Positions 49,625 through 49,627 of a stretch of DNA of 49,627 nt are shown in pieces. Location: assembly GCA_035530875.1 (NCBI GenBank), contig DATKUB010000043.1, positions 1-49,627 on the forward strand. Reading direction: 5' to 3'. The notes beneath the pieces are model-generated. The model was not told the DNA's origin and searched no databases. It worked only from the letters and a program-made list of their open reading frames with translations. Source of the DNA: JANXYY01 sp035530875 (GTDB taxonomy: Bacteria; Actinomycetota; Actinomycetes; Nanopelagicales; Nanopelagicaceae). Within the stretch, counting starts at the first letter, position 1. Each line of letters opens with the position of its first letter. Position numbers and translations under genes: made by a program.

Positions 49625-49627
49625 GTC

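Overview
The window is a chromosomal segment of an actinobacterium (Actinomycetia type) with base composition a little above half G+C by eye. Three WhiB regulators, MtrA-MtrB-LpqB, coenzyme F420 genes, AdnA-AdnB, UvrD2, NudC, PdtaS and a UPF0182 protein are present. From memory, their order follows the Mycobacterium tuberculosis block that runs from about Rv3264c down to Rv3193c, so most of the window is conserved actinobacterial backbone rather than an island. Short gaps, many 1-4 bp gene overlaps and convergent pairs with no spacer point to a compact genome, perhaps a freshwater actinobacterium. That lineage guess is inference.

Layout: 1-2200 holds the end of a PLP aminotransferase, a deazaflavin (F420)-dependent nitroreductase-like gene framed by unusual 21-22 bp repeats, and an NDP-sugar pyrophosphorylase. 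2214-5098 holds a TIGR03089 protein and fbiB-fbiA for F420 synthesis. 5182-11993 holds a whiB2-type regulator with its own promoter and a two-hairpin leader, a giant glycosyltransferase/membrane protein, a DUF5719 protein, a DUF3499 protein, phosphomannomutase and a Trm112-like protein. 12000-18717 holds a cation transporter, a MerR-like regulator, an archaeal-length ahcY and the overlapping mtrA-mtrB-lpqB operon. 18745-23499 holds comFC, an AlkX/YcaQ-type DNA glycosylase and secA. 23506-28950 holds an Rv3235-family protein, an SAF-domain protein, a CpaE-like ATPase, a HAD protein, a DUF6912-like protein, the PdtaS sensor kinase and a whiB1-type regulator. 29269-38462 is a DNA repair and nucleotide run: adnA, adnB, nudC, uvrD2. 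38481-41286 holds whiB7 with a full attenuation leader, an orphan E1-like protein, a small zinc-ribbon protein and a YgjP-like metallopeptidase. 41287-48450 holds a candidate small RNA, a NUDIX protein, a DUF2342 protein, moaE, a small membrane protein, a Lon-like PDZ protease, a PPA1309-family protein and a UPF0182 protein. The window closes with initiator tRNA-fMet and an IS481-family element inserted directly against its 3' end.

The most interesting non-coding structures are the whiB7 leader (promoter with AT-rich box, upstream ORF, intrinsic terminator before the gene), an apparently free-standing ~80 nt RNA near 41567-41648 with promoter and terminator, the inverted clusters of tandem repeats around the nitroreductase gene, and the IS481 transposase frame that ends inside the tRNA-fMet gene. 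I see no CRISPR array, prophage or secondary-metabolite cluster. I did not find a clear new defence or multi-gene system.
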